64,000 bases of DNA from Pontibacterium granulatum. GTDB lineage: Bacteria; Pseudomonadota; Gammaproteobacteria; Pseudomonadales; Balneatricaceae. The position numbers were made by a program, and so were the translations under genes. Shown here in pieces: positions 1 to 8,688 of the stretch. The notes under the pieces are model-generated. The model did no database searches. It saw only the letters and a list, made by a program, of their open reading frames with translations, and was not told the origin of the DNA. The DNA is taken from contig NZ_JASBRH010000015.1 of the NCBI RefSeq assembly GCF_029961155.1, positions 32,385-96,384 on the forward strand, read 5' to 3'. Position 1 is the first letter of the stretch, and each line of letters begins with the position of its first letter.

Positions 1-57
1 GTCACGTACGGCGTCGGATACTTTGTGGTCTTTGCGATTAGTGATATTCACGTTCAT
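1..57 (-). CDS. Probable ribosome hibernation factor (HPF/RaiA-like), N-terminus only
   Basis: Nineteen codons run off the left edge. The start ATG at 57 is preceded by AAGGA six bases upstream. The visible residues begin MNVNIT and contain KVSDAVRD, matching the first beta strand and start of helix 1 of HPF/RaiA proteins (typically M-x-x-N-I-(S/T)...(V/L)(S/T)-x-A(I/L/V)R). That family binds the 30S subunit in stationary phase. Only the N-terminal fragment is visible, so the family call is an inference from a short match. Confidence 0.45.
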   Translation of the reverse strand, partial: MNVNITNRKDHKVSDAVRD

Positions 58-200
58 AACGAATCCTTACTACAAGAGAGTCACGGTTGACACTTATTAC
101 TAATACCACTGTGTGGGCGCTTTACAATAGCTTTTTCTAACCCACTGAAATAAAAACTGATTTCTATCATTTTTTGCTGCAGTTGCGGCCACTACCCTTG

Positions 201-1247
201 TCAGCATTCAGCAGCCAGTCTACGCACAATTTCTGCAGCACTCATTTCACAACAGCCACTCACATTTTGCCCGGCCCAAAGCGGCGTAAAATCACCTCGA
301 CCATTTTCCTCACAGACCTTACGCAGCGGCCCTATGGCAGTACTGGCATTGGGAAACGCCGGAACCTGATCACTCAGTGGACCGAGCTCAAATATCGCCC
401 GGTTCATAATGCCCCGTGCAGGTCTGCCGGAGAACACATTGGTCACAGCCGTATGCTGCGCCGCACCACTGGTTAAAATTTTTCGATGCACCTGACTTGT
501 TGACGTTTCCGGGCACAACATGAACGCCGTACCTACCTGAACAGCGGACGCGCCCAATGCCATTGCAGCCGACACACAACGTGCATCGGCAATACCACCG
601 GCCGCAATAACCGGTAGATCGACGACCTCAACGATCTGGGGCAACAGACTGAATGTGCCCACCTGGGTGGTCAGATCATCGGTCAGGAACATGCCACGAT
701 GCCCACCGGCTTCCAGCCCTTGAGCAATCACACAATCAGCGCCGTTGCGCTCCAACCAGCGAGCTTCATCCACCGTTGTGGCACTGGAGATCACCAGCGA
801 GCCCCAGGATTTGACACGCTCCAGCAACTCAGGCACGGGCAAGCCAAAGTGAAAACTCACCACAGCCGGTTTAAAGTCAGCGAGAATCTCGGCGGCCTGT
901 GCGCTAAACGGCACCCTCGCGGCGCCAGCAGGCACATTGTGGGGATCGAGCCCTAATTCCTGATAATAGGGCAACAACAACGAGCGCCAACGCTGCTCGG
1001 CGATAGGATCATCTTCGGGATGCGTATGGCAGAAGAAGTTAACATTGTAGGGACGATCGGTCGCCGCAGTAATCTTCTCAAGCTCAGTGCGAATCGCATC
1101 CGGTCCCAACATGCCGCAAGGCAGCGAACCAAGGCCACCTGCATTTGATACTGCGATCGCAAGGTCACTGCCCTGCACGCCAGCCATGGGGGCCTGAATG
1201 AGCGGAAATTCTATATCCAGCAGTTCATTTAGCTGTTTCATCCTCAT
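201..1247 (-). CDS. Nitronate monooxygenase (2-nitropropane dioxygenase family)
   Basis: An FMN-dependent TIM-barrel oxygenase of 348 aa, which is the usual length. The family oxidises alkyl nitronates such as propionate 3-nitronate to carbonyl compounds and protects against nitro-toxins. Seen in the sequence: the N-terminal LIQAPMAG flavin loop (about residues 16-23), the QG-x-EAGGH-RG segment around 176-185 with the conserved histidine, the AAGGI phosphate-binding loop near 215, and VQVGTAF near 236. Its first codons overlap the 3' end of the small upstream gene (1225-1401), so the two are probably translationally coupled. ATG at 1247 and an in-frame ATG at 1241 are both possible starts. 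The true substrate cannot be read from sequence. Confidence 0.88.
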   Translation of the reverse strand: MRMKQLNELLDIEFPLIQAPMAGVQGSDLAIAVSNAGGLGSLPCGMLGPDAIRTELEKITAATDRPYNVNFFCHTHPEDDPIAEQRWRSLLLPYYQELGLDPHNVPAGAARVPFSAQAAEILADFKPAVVSFHFGLPVPELLERVKSWGSLVISSATTVDEARWLERNGADCVIAQGLEAGGHRGMFLTDDLTTQVGTFSLLPQIVEVVDLPVIAAGGIADARCVSAAMALGASAVQVGTAFMLCPETSTSQVHRKILTSGAAQHTAVTNVFSGRPARGIMNRAIFELGPLSDQVPAFPNASTAIGPLRKVCEENGRGDFTPLWAGQNVSGCCEMSAAEIVRRLAAEC

Positions 1248-1401
1248 CCTTCTCTGCAGCTTCCTTTGCCTTTATAACCGCCTGTTGGGCCTGCCAGTCG
1301 CGCAGTTCATCGTAGTAGCGGTCCCAAACGCAGGGGGAACATCCACCCTCACAACATTCATTATCACCGGGCGGCTGCGGCCGTTGCGTCGTCGTACTCA
1401 T
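1225..1401 (-). CDS. Small cysteine-rich oxidoreductase-like domain protein (58 aa)
   Basis: A 58-aa reading frame, start ATG at 1401 and stop TGA at 1225-1227. It holds the compact motif CC-E-GG-C-SPCVWDRYYDEL (residues 16-33), the signature of the 'oxidoreductase-like' N-terminal family (PF09791 type), which also occurs in eukaryotic mitochondrial proteins. After the motif comes a charged helix rich in Lys and Glu. It ends 23 bases inside the nitronate monooxygenase frame, so the two genes form one transcript. The biochemical role of the family is not established; the four cysteines suggest metal or redox chemistry (inference). It is easily missed because of its size. Confidence 0.75.
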   Translation of the reverse strand: MSTTTQRPQPPGDNECCEGGCSPCVWDRYYDELRDWQAQQAVIKAKEAAEKDEDETAK

Positions 1402-1527
1402 CTATTCAAACCTCTGTGTAATATCCTACTTATATTATCGGAATTAGAGGGGCAACGATATTGGACTTGGGTCGTGGCGTTTTGGACTTCAAGCACTTAA
1501 CCAACGTCCCGGTAACATTTTTCCTCT

Positions 1528-2445
1528 ATGCTAAAGCATAAAGAGCTGCCGAAAATTGTGCCGACCATGTTCAGACAGTCCGTGTTACAAGCTCCCTATC
1601 AGGAAACCTCGCATATCCCCTACAACACACCGCAAAAGGACAGCCTGCGACTGATCAGTTTTAATATCCAGGTTGGTATTCGCACCCATGCCTTCCACCA
1701 CTATTTCACCCGTGGCTGGCAGCATGTTCTGCCCCACCATAAACGCAACCACACACTTGAAGAGATCGGCTATCTGCTGCGTGACTACGACATCGCAGCA
1801 TTGCAGGAGGCGGACGGTGGCAGCTTACGAAGTGGCTTTGTGAATCAGGTCAGGTTTCTGGCCGAGACGGGGCGGTTCCCCTTTTACTATCAGCAGCTCA
1901 ACCGTAATCTGGGCAAGCTCGCCCAGCACAGCAACGGTATTCTGAGTCGGATTCCGCCAAGCTATGTCGAAGATCACAGCCTGCCTGGTCGCCTACCCGG
2001 CCGGGGTGCCGTCATTGCACGCTTTGGGCATGGGGATCGCAGTCTTCTGATTGTAGTGCTGCATCTCGCACTGGGAAGCCGCACACAGGATCGGCAACTG
2101 CGATATATTCGGAAGGTAATCGGTAACCATAAACATGTGGTATTGATGGGCGATATGAACAATCCACTGGAGCACCTGCATACCCGCAGCCCTTTGCGCG
2201 ATCTAAAGCTGCAAACCGCTACCAGCCAACACACCTACCCGAGCTGGCAACCGCAGCAAACCCTGGACCACATTTTGGTAACACCTGACCTGCAAGTACG
2301 CCACGCGGAAGTGCTGGACTGCACGATCTCTGACCACCGCCCCGTGACGATGGAGATCGGTCTGCCAGCAGAGCTACGTCACCTACTGCGAAAAGAGCAC
2401 GTCGATGAAACGGATCAGTTTGAGCGATATACATCGGATGCATAA
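1528..2445 (+). CDS. Endonuclease/exonuclease/phosphatase family protein
   Basis: A 305-aa protein with the DNase I-like EEP fold. Seen in order: ISFNIQ with the conserved Asn near residue 46, LQEAD with the metal-binding Glu near 92, LHLALGSRTQDRQ with the catalytic-loop His, GDMNNP (Asp/Asn pair), LDHILV, and SDHRPV with the terminal Asp-His pair. All catalytic residues of the superfamily appear present, so it should be an active Mg-dependent phosphoesterase. Substrate (nucleic acid, phospholipid or inositol phosphate) is unknown. No signal peptide. The N-terminal 35 residues are poorly conserved-looking and a start at the internal ATG near 1567 is possible. It faces the convergent SLC5-like gene 40 bp downstream. 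Confidence 0.85.
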   Translation: MLKHKELPKIVPTMFRQSVLQAPYQETSHIPYNTPQKDSLRLISFNIQVGIRTHAFHHYFTRGWQHVLPHHKRNHTLEEIGYLLRDYDIAALQEADGGSLRSGFVNQVRFLAETGRFPFYYQQLNRNLGKLAQHSNGILSRIPPSYVEDHSLPGRLPGRGAVIARFGHGDRSLLIVVLHLALGSRTQDRQLRYIRKVIGNHKHVVLMGDMNNPLEHLHTRSPLRDLKLQTATSQHTYPSWQPQQTLDHILVTPDLQVRHAEVLDCTISDHRPVTMEIGLPAELRHLLRKEHVDETDQFERYTSDA

Positions 2446-2484
2446 ATTTGCCCACAAAAGCGCCTGGCTTATGCGGGTATTTTG

Positions 2485-4770
2485 TCAGTCATTTTTATCA
2501 TCGTCCTGACTATGCAACGTCTTAAGTTTTAGGCTCAGATCAGCGTACATCTGCTTCAACTGGCGGTTCTCCTCTTCCAGGTTCTGCTCCGTATCAATCT
2601 CACTGTTCACATCCGCGAGTTGGTTCAGTGTATTCTGTAGCCTCTGCGCCTCCATTCGGTACTGAAAGACCTCCTCATAGCGCTCATCCAGCTTATCACG
2701 CAGCACCTCAATCGCTGCATCACGCTCGGATACGTCCTGCTCCAGCACCGTAATTCGGCTTTGCAAGAGATCAAGCGCCTGATCACGATCCTGATGCATC
2801 ATTGCCTGCTCGTCACCACCCTTAATACCGGTGGCGATATGGTGGTAAATCGCCTTGAGCTCGTTGGACTCGCGCTCGCTGTACCTGATATGACTGCGGA
2901 CCGCACTGTGGGAGCTGGCCGCACCGATCGAGCCCGCCAGCTCATGCTCGATCATGCGGTGAAACTCAACCAGTTCGATAATATTGACGTACTCACGATT
3001 GGCGACATGAAGATCATGAACAACCTGCTCCAGTAAACGCTCGGCTTTATCGGAGCGCAGATATTGAGTCAGCAGACGATAAACTTCCTGACGCTTTTCA
3101 CCAAAGCTGATGTAATCATCCAGGCCAGTCGGGCGGGCCTGTGCAGCGCCAGCCACAGTCGGTGCGGCAAAGATTGCCATATATTCTTCGGTGAGATTCC
3201 GCTCCTCTTTATTGGGCTCAAACAGGAGTGAGTACGCAACAAAGAGAAGAGCGTTAAGCCCGAGGGATATGATCACGCCGTGTGCGGTTTCATCCTTCCA
3301 TTCCATGCCAAACAACGCTTGCGGCCTGAGCATGTCAATGCCGGCGGGCCCCTCCTGCAACCAGTGCTGAACCCACTGCACATCCTGACCTATAACAGGC
3401 AGCAATAGGGTATAGAACCACACCAGCAGCCCGGCACAAATACCCAATATGGCCGCATTGGTGGTCGCTTTGCGCCAGAACATACCGCCGAGTAGCGCGG
3501 GGGTAATTTGCAGTAACGCCGTGATCGCGAGTGTCCCGATCCCCACCAAAAAGTATGCACCACTGAAGGCAGCAATAAAAATATAAGCGGAAAAGATCAG
3601 CAGTACGGCAACCGCCCAACGCACCAATAAAAGATACCCACGCAGCGCACGCAACGGCTGCCAGGATTCAGCCAGCGGCAGAATAAGATGGTTTGCCACC
3701 ATAGTAGCAATGGTAGTGGTTGTGATGATAACCATACCCGATGCCGCCGCAAAACCGCCGAGAAAGGTTACCAGCGACAACAGCCCGTTCTCCTGCTGAA
3801 GTGGTAGCAACAGCACAAACATATCCGAACGCTCAGGAGGCAGCCCTTGCATCAAGCCCGCAGCAGCCAAAGGAATGATAAAAACCGACATCAACAACAG
3901 GTACAGCGCCAGGATCAACGCGGCGGGCTTGATGTGCCGCTTGCTGTTGTTCTCGATGACAGCGAGGTGAAACTGCCGGGGCAGCAGCATGATACTGAAA
4001 AAACCGATGATCATATGGGTGGCTAATCCACCTATACCGATCTCATCGATCCCTGCGCTTGTCAGGTGGATTAAGTCCCGCTGTTCCATCCGCTGCCAAA
4101 GATCGCCGAACCCGTCGTACACCCCAAAGGTGATAAACGCCCCCACGGCCAATAATGCAATCACCTTGATTGCACTCTCCAGCGCCAACACGACAACCAT
4201 GCCGTAGTGATGCTCAGTTGGATCAAGACGGCGGATACCAAACAGGATGGTAAACAGAACCAGAACCATACAGGCAGCTAATCCGGTTAAGGTGTCGGCA
4301 CTGTCTGCGTCCATCACGCGGGAAGTGTCGTCTGCGGTAATTACGCCGATGGAGGTGATGATCGCTTTGATCTGCAGGCCCACATAAGGCACGCTGCCGA
4401 AGAGCGCGGTAAGAGCCACCAATGCAGCAATGGTCTGGGAACGGTTGTAGCGGGCAGCAATGAAGTCGGCAATGCTGGTAACCCTGAACACCTCCTTGGC
4501 CTGCACCATGCGGTATACCAGGATTCCCCACAAAGCCAGACAGAGGTAACTGCCAAGATCCATGATGAAGAAACGAATCCCGTGGGACGCGGCGTCCCCT
4601 ACGTTGCCATAAAAAGCCCAGAAGGTATGGAATACGCCCAAGGAGAGGCCGTATACCCAAACGTAGGATCGGCTCAGGCGCTCCTGACTGCGTTCCACCC
4701 GCAGTGCCAGCGCAAACAGCAGCACCATATACAGGCAGATCACGATAAAAATGGTAAGCGAGCCAAACAT
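2485..4770 (-). CDS. SLC5/SSS-type symporter domain with cytoplasmic STAC-like and coiled-coil tail, no kinase
   Basis: A 761-aa membrane protein. Residues about 1-520 are a run of roughly 13 hydrophobic helices of sodium/solute symporter type, similar in arrangement to the membrane half of CbrA-type sensor kinases. Residues about 540-640 form a soluble helical segment resembling the STAC linker that joins SLC5 domains to kinases. The last 100 residues (about 655-755) are a heptad-rich coiled coil (repeats around LLQSRITVLEQ and LEEENRQLKQ). No histidine-kinase H box, ATPase N/G boxes or receiver domain follow, and the frame ends normally in an acidic Asp-rich tail. It may be a transporter-sensor that signals through a partner (inference). 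No partner kinase is adjacent. Confidence 0.82.
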   Translation of the reverse strand: MFGSLTIFIVICLYMVLLFALALRVERSQERLSRSYVWVYGLSLGVFHTFWAFYGNVGDAASHGIRFFIMDLGSYLCLALWGILVYRMVQAKEVFRVTSIADFIAARYNRSQTIAALVALTALFGSVPYVGLQIKAIITSIGVITADDTSRVMDADSADTLTGLAACMVLVLFTILFGIRRLDPTEHHYGMVVVLALESAIKVIALLAVGAFITFGVYDGFGDLWQRMEQRDLIHLTSAGIDEIGIGGLATHMIIGFFSIMLLPRQFHLAVIENNSKRHIKPAALILALYLLLMSVFIIPLAAAGLMQGLPPERSDMFVLLLPLQQENGLLSLVTFLGGFAAASGMVIITTTTIATMVANHLILPLAESWQPLRALRGYLLLVRWAVAVLLIFSAYIFIAAFSGAYFLVGIGTLAITALLQITPALLGGMFWRKATTNAAILGICAGLLVWFYTLLLPVIGQDVQWVQHWLQEGPAGIDMLRPQALFGMEWKDETAHGVIISLGLNALLFVAYSLLFEPNKEERNLTEEYMAIFAAPTVAGAAQARPTGLDDYISFGEKRQEVYRLLTQYLRSDKAERLLEQVVHDLHVANREYVNIIELVEFHRMIEHELAGSIGAASSHSAVRSHIRYSERESNELKAIYHHIATGIKGGDEQAMMHQDRDQALDLLQSRITVLEQDVSERDAAIEVLRDKLDERYEEVFQYRMEAQRLQNTLNQLADVNSEIDTEQNLEEENRQLKQMYADLSLKLKTLHSQDDDKND

Positions 4771-4881
4771 CAGTACACGCTCTTGTACCTTTATACAGTG
4801 ATCAAGTATAGCAGTGCAGCGTTAACGGACGCGGGCTTGCGCCTTGGTCTGGAAAGAAAAGATGAGCTATTGCGAGCAGAG

Positions 4882-4911
4882 TGCAGGTCGACCGGTCTGG
4901 ATCGACCTGCA
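4882..4911. repeat. Inverted repeat, possible transcript end hairpin
   Basis: Ten-base perfect stem (tgcaggtcga / tcgacctgca) with a ten-base loop, lying between the end of hisA and the start of the SLC5-like gene. No T-tract follows on either strand, so it may be a weak or Rho-assisted end for hisA, or an operator-like palindrome. Confidence 0.5.
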
Positions 4912-4940
4912 GATTGAAATGCAGGTGGAAGTAACGAACC

Positions 4941-5696
4941 TTAGCGGTTGTTCCAGTGAATGCACTCCTCCAGCGTGACGCCAGAACCACCAAAGATATC
5001 CAGTGCACTCCCAATAGTCAGATCAACTTTGCCACCAGACAACTGGTCTACCAGCTTCAGATCTTCCAGCGAACGCGCACCGCCCGCATAGGTCACCGGG
5101 ATCGGACATGCTTCACCCAGTGCACGCACCAGGTCCTGATCGATCCCTGCCTGCAGGCCTTCAACATCCGCCGCATGGATCAGGAATTCCGCACAGTGCT
5201 CACTCAATGCGGCCAGGGTGTTAGCGTCCACCGCAGTCTCGGTCACAGTCTGCCAACGGTCGGTCGCGATATGCCAGCCATTTTCGGTGCGGCGGCAGCT
5301 CAGATCCAGCACCAGACGATCAGCACCAGCGGCGGCTTTGATTTTCTCCAGACGTTCCCAACTAAACTGCCCACCCTCGAACAAGTAAGAGGTTACGATC
5401 ACGTGGGATGCGCCCGCTTCCAGAAACTCCTCGGCATTGTCGGCATTCACACCACCGCCAAACTGCAAACCTTGAGGCCAGGCAGCCAGTGCCTTCAACG
5501 CCTGCTCCTTGTTGCCTGGTCCCAACGCGATCACATGGCCACCGGTCAGGTTGTGCTGACGGTAAAGGGTCGCGTAGTGGGTGGCGTCGTACGGACTCAC
5601 GTAGTTCGTATCGGCCCCCTGATCATTCAGGCTACCACCAACAATCTGCTTTACCTGCCCCTGGTGCAGGTCGATACACGGACGAAACTGAGTCAA
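4941..5696 (-). CDS. hisA: Eukaryote-type phosphoribosylformimino-AICAR-ribotide isomerase (HisA)
   Basis: Fourth step of histidine synthesis: ProFAR to PRFAR, an Amadori isomerisation on a half-barrel-duplicated TIM fold. The 251-aa sequence opens with FRPCIDLHQG followed by VKQIVGG, the form found in yeast HIS6 and the eukaryotic HisA family, not the usual bacterial form. Further matches are the GGGVN loop near residue 78, the catalytic-type Asp in LVLDLSCRR and TYAGGARS near 205. The start appears to be TTG at 5696, with AGGAAG about nine bases upstream; no better ATG is present. No other his gene is adjacent. The eukaryote-type assignment is from motif recall, without alignment. Confidence 0.85.
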   Translation of the reverse strand: MTQFRPCIDLHQGQVKQIVGGSLNDQGADTNYVSPYDATHYATLYRQHNLTGGHVIALGPGNKEQALKALAAWPQGLQFGGGVNADNAEEFLEAGASHVIVTSYLFEGGQFSWERLEKIKAAAGADRLVLDLSCRRTENGWHIATDRWQTVTETAVDANTLAALSEHCAEFLIHAADVEGLQAGIDQDLVRALGEACPIPVTYAGGARSLEDLKLVDQLSGGKVDLTIGSALDIFGGSGVTLEECIHWNNR

Positions 5697-5759
5697 GAAA
5701 CTGCTTCCTGTTCTGGCCTTGGAGAGAGGCCCATATTGTACCAGAAGATCTGCACTGGA

Positions 5760-5804
5760 ATCCTCAACGCTAAGGTCTTCAACATTAGCGAAGACGCTGA
5801 GGAT
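5760..5804. repeat. Long imperfect inverted repeat upstream of hisA
   Basis: ATCCTCA ... TCTTC ... GAAGA ... TGAGGAT pair across a nine-base loop, with one internal bulge. It sits in the 200-bp leader of hisA on the minus strand, 60 bp before the start codon, so it could fold in the hisA 5' leader. Function unknown. Confidence 0.5.
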
Positions 5805-5908
5805 GAATGCTGTGTAGATCTTGACGCTGACGCTATGACAGGTACTCCTTCAGCCGTATATGTTCATCCAAAATCAGCAAGCCCCTTGGGTAACGTGGAA
5901 TTCAGCGA

Positions 5909-6439
5909 TCAATTGAGATCTGCAACCAACTCGATTGAGTTAATCATCAAACGCCCTCTATCCAGCCAATCGGGCACCTGTTGTGACGTTGTGTTAAAGG
6001 TCACTAATAGCAAACGCCCGTTGAGTGGGATGCCGTACATCAGGTTATGGATCGACGTATCTTCCGCCTTAGTCACAAACTCCAATACCATCACCCGGGT
6101 GCCAAACTTGGGAGCAACACGGCTTTGTAACCAATGCGCATCCCCATAGCGACGCCTAAGCAGGCGTGATACAACCGCGTGAGCGTCATCGATCTGTTTT
6201 TCCTGGATTGCATTCTGGGTATGGTGAAAAGCGATGCTGACGGTTCCGTTCGTTAAACTGAAAGCCTCAATGCCACGCTGCCATCCCGGATACTTTTGAT
6301 CCATCTGCCATTCAGACATGGGCCGCAGATCATCTGGCATGTGGATTTTCACTGCTCCGCGAAGCACAACCCTTTCGTTGATTTCCGCATGCAACGTGGA
6401 GTGCCATAAACAACACAATAACAGTGCAAATATACGCAT
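5909..6439 (-). CDS. Predicted secreted protein of unknown function
   Basis: I prefer ATG at 6439 because GGGAG lies seven bases upstream; a TTG two codons earlier is also in frame. The 176-aa product starts MRIFALLLCCLW, a short hydrophobic signal peptide with likely cleavage after LHA (about residue 18). The mature part is mixed alpha/beta with no motif I recognise. A Gly-x-Arg-Val-Met-Val-Leu-Glu-Phe strand and a C-terminal MINSIEL segment resemble small periplasmic proteins of the DUF type where a final helix follows a beta sheet. It lies alone between hisA and a plus-strand gene. No function is assigned. Confidence 0.65.
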   Translation of the reverse strand: MRIFALLLCCLWHSTLHAEINERVVLRGAVKIHMPDDLRPMSEWQMDQKYPGWQRGIEAFSLTNGTVSIAFHHTQNAIQEKQIDDAHAVVSRLLRRRYGDAHWLQSRVAPKFGTRVMVLEFVTKAEDTSIHNLMYGIPLNGRLLLVTFNTTSQQVPDWLDRGRLMINSIELVADLN

Positions 6440-6705
6440 CTTCAAGCTCCCTCTCGATTCAATTTGGTCATCCTGACCACCATTCGCATCAGCTACATTA
6501 ACCCCATAAACATCATTGATTTATATAGAGATTATGGATATTTCTAGCGCTACCATGACTCAGATCACGCACGGCTTTGGCACAGTGTCAATTAATTGCG
6601 GGATTAGCCACAGATACAATAATTCTGTAACAGAATCCTGTTCGCGCTTCGATAGAATACCGCCGCATAACAAAGTATCACCCAATATAAGATCATCTGA
6701 GGTTA

Positions 6706-6981
6706 ATGATGAAGTTCAAAAAGCAGGATAAGGAATTCGTGATCGGCTGGATTGAGCGACAGTTCAAGAAGAATCCAACGTTCCCGATTAGCTGCGTTGA
6801 CGGTGATAAAAATAATAAGAACTCTGTCTCAAAAGAGCACTTGAAGGCGTATAAAGCCTGGAACAATACCAGCCACAAGCGATCTGAAGTCGAAGCTTGG
6901 ATCAACAAATGGCTGCATGAAACGGAGATTTGCGAACTCGAGCAACAACTCGAAAAGCTAGAAACGCAGAAAAAAGACTGA
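6706..6981 (+). CDS. Small charged protein of unknown function (91 aa)
   Basis: GAGG lies three to six bases before the tandem ATG ATG start. The product is very rich in Lys and Glu and is mostly helical. It contains a WI-x-R-QFKKNP segment near residue 15, two tryptophan-containing WIxKWL-type helices, and ends in a short Glu/Leu coiled coil (ELEQQLEKLE, about 79-88). No membrane segment and no recognised domain. A hairpin follows 14 bp after the stop. It is probably real given the ribosome site, codon use and downstream hairpin, but its role is unknown. Confidence 0.6.
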   Translation: MMKFKKQDKEFVIGWIERQFKKNPTFPISCVDGDKNNKNSVSKEHLKAYKAWNNTSHKRSEVEAWINKWLHETEICELEQQLEKLETQKKD

Positions 6982-6994
6982 CCCTACATATCTC

Positions 6995-7022
6995 GCAGCA
7001 GGATGGCTCCGCCTCCTGCTGC
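6995..7022. terminator. Probable bidirectional terminator hairpin
   Basis: GCAGCAGGa ... tCCTGCTGC: nine-base stem with a ten-base loop between two convergent genes (small ORF on plus, M23 peptidase on minus). A pyrimidine-rich, T-containing stretch follows on the plus side. Confidence 0.5.
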
Positions 7023-7072
7023 GCCACCCTCACCTTTTACTCTACAAAATCCCTGCTCACGCTTATTACTGG

Positions 7073-8458
7073 TCAACCGGCGTCACGCTGCGCCTGCTGC
7101 CGCTCGCCCTGTTGCGCCTTTGCATAGGATTCCATCCTTGCGGATAAAGATTTCACCATGGACTTAAACTTCTTGCGATGTTTCGAGGCAATGGTTTTCA
7201 CCTCCGGAATTTTTGCCTTCATGGCATTCACCGGGCGGTTATTGATATGGAATTCATAGTGCAGATGCGGTCCGGTAGAACGTCCACTGTTGCCACTCAG
7301 CGCAATTTTCTGACCACGAGACACCTTCTGTCCTTTACGAACATAGGCTTTTTTAAGATGCAGATAGCGAGTTCGGTATTTTGCTCCATGTTGAATCTGA
7401 ATATAGAGCCCTGCGTAACGGTGTTGGATCACACGGGTCACCACGCCGTCTCCCGCAGCCAATACCGGCGTACCCATTGGCGTTGCAAAGTCGGTCCCGT
7501 TGTGTGGGCGAATCGCTTTAGTCACCGGGTGTCGACGACGTGGATTGTAGTTTGAACTTATACGATAACGTTTTTGGAGTGGTATACGCTGGAACGCTTT
7601 TTCGAGGCTGCGCCCCTTTTCATCGAAGAAGTTACCGTCGAAGTTGTAGATCTCCAACGTACGGCGTTTACCCAGATAACGGAAACCCTCAATTTTACTT
7701 TCGCCGGTGTACTGCCCCTTCACGTACTGACGCGAGATGATTAGCTGAAATTGGTCTCCGGCACGAAGATCCTTGCGAAAGTTCATCCGGGTTTTCAGCA
7801 CATTTGACACGGTATACGCCTCGGCCAGGCTGGTCCCCGCAGTCTGCATCGAGAGGTGCAGATTCCCCTGCACCGTACCCACGAACACTTCACTGCGATG
7901 TTGCCCTTTCTCGATATGCTCGACGAATTCGAAGTCATCCTTCTTACCGCGCGTAAAATCCACCATGTAGGTCAGGCCCGAACGAAAAGTAAAACGCGTC
8001 AGGCGTTCTTTCTCATCAAACTGAAATTCGAGTTTATGGCCCGGCTGAATCGTATCAAGCGCCAATACGTTCACATCCGCTTCCAACAGCTGGTAGAGCG
8101 TAGTCTGAGGGACCCCCAGATTCTCAAAGATCTTGCTGAGGGTATCGCCTTTTTCCACGACGTAGTAAAGATGTCCTTTCGGTTCGTCATCATCGCTTTT
8201 CTCTGCCGAAAAGCCGGGAAACTCCGGATCATCTAACGACAAAGGAAGGGAGACACGGGTCATGCCAGGCGGGGCTTGGTTACCGGACGGCAACACCAGA
8301 GCCATCAGCATCATCGCCAGGGTGACAACAATTACAGTACGCTGGACACGCGAAAGGTGCCCATACAGTCTCTTCAGACCCTCGAAGGCTGTGTTTATCA
8401 AACTCAAAACAGATACCAGTAAACCACTGGCAGCGATATGGCCTCCTTGTGAGGCCAA
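7073..8458 (-). CDS. M23 family peptidoglycan DD-endopeptidase with LysM/OapA-like region (MepM-like)
   Basis: A 461-aa envelope enzyme that would cut cross-bridge peptides in peptidoglycan during cell growth. One membrane anchor lies near residues 41-57. Residues about 97-148 are a LysM/OapA-like unit (YYVVEKGDTLSKIF...). The C-terminal M23 domain has its zinc ligands intact: H319 and D323 in RPHNGTDF, and the HLH motif at 398-400 (GPHLHYEF). Total length and domain order match MepM (YebA) of enterobacteria and its Pseudomonas homologues. The C-terminal tail is rich in Lys, Gln and Arg. It is transcribed alone; the next minus-strand gene starts 230 bp upstream. An internal start a few codons downstream cannot be excluded. 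Confidence 0.9.
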   Translation of the reverse strand: MASQGGHIAASGLLVSVLSLINTAFEGLKRLYGHLSRVQRTVIVVTLAMMLMALVLPSGNQAPPGMTRVSLPLSLDDPEFPGFSAEKSDDDEPKGHLYYVVEKGDTLSKIFENLGVPQTTLYQLLEADVNVLALDTIQPGHKLEFQFDEKERLTRFTFRSGLTYMVDFTRGKKDDFEFVEHIEKGQHRSEVFVGTVQGNLHLSMQTAGTSLAEAYTVSNVLKTRMNFRKDLRAGDQFQLIISRQYVKGQYTGESKIEGFRYLGKRRTLEIYNFDGNFFDEKGRSLEKAFQRIPLQKRYRISSNYNPRRRHPVTKAIRPHNGTDFATPMGTPVLAAGDGVVTRVIQHRYAGLYIQIQHGAKYRTRYLHLKKAYVRKGQKVSRGQKIALSGNSGRSTGPHLHYEFHINNRPVNAMKAKIPEVKTIASKHRKKFKSMVKSLSARMESYAKAQQGERQQAQRDAG

Positions 8459-8688
8459 GACGACACCGCTGCACGCTTAAAATCATTCAAAAAGAGGGGG
8501 CACAATTTAACCTGACAACATCGTAAAGTCAGGCGCTGAATAGAAAATGAAGCCGAAACAAAATGTGAATACCGTCGCTCCCTCGCTCCCCTTCCCCATT
8601 TATATCACCCTCAAAGATAAAGGGTAATCATCAGAAACCGTTTTTTGGATTCAGTTCCACAGCCTGTCTGACAGCGCTCAATAATACG

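Noticed and set aside
4956..6149. 397-codon plus-strand frame opposite hisA and the secreted protein gene
   Set aside because: Crosses two minus-strand genes and their intergenic region; start lies inside hisA; no ribosome site or motif.
6516..6731. 71-codon plus-strand frame before the small charged protein gene
   Set aside because: Overlaps that gene in another frame; no ribosome site, no features.
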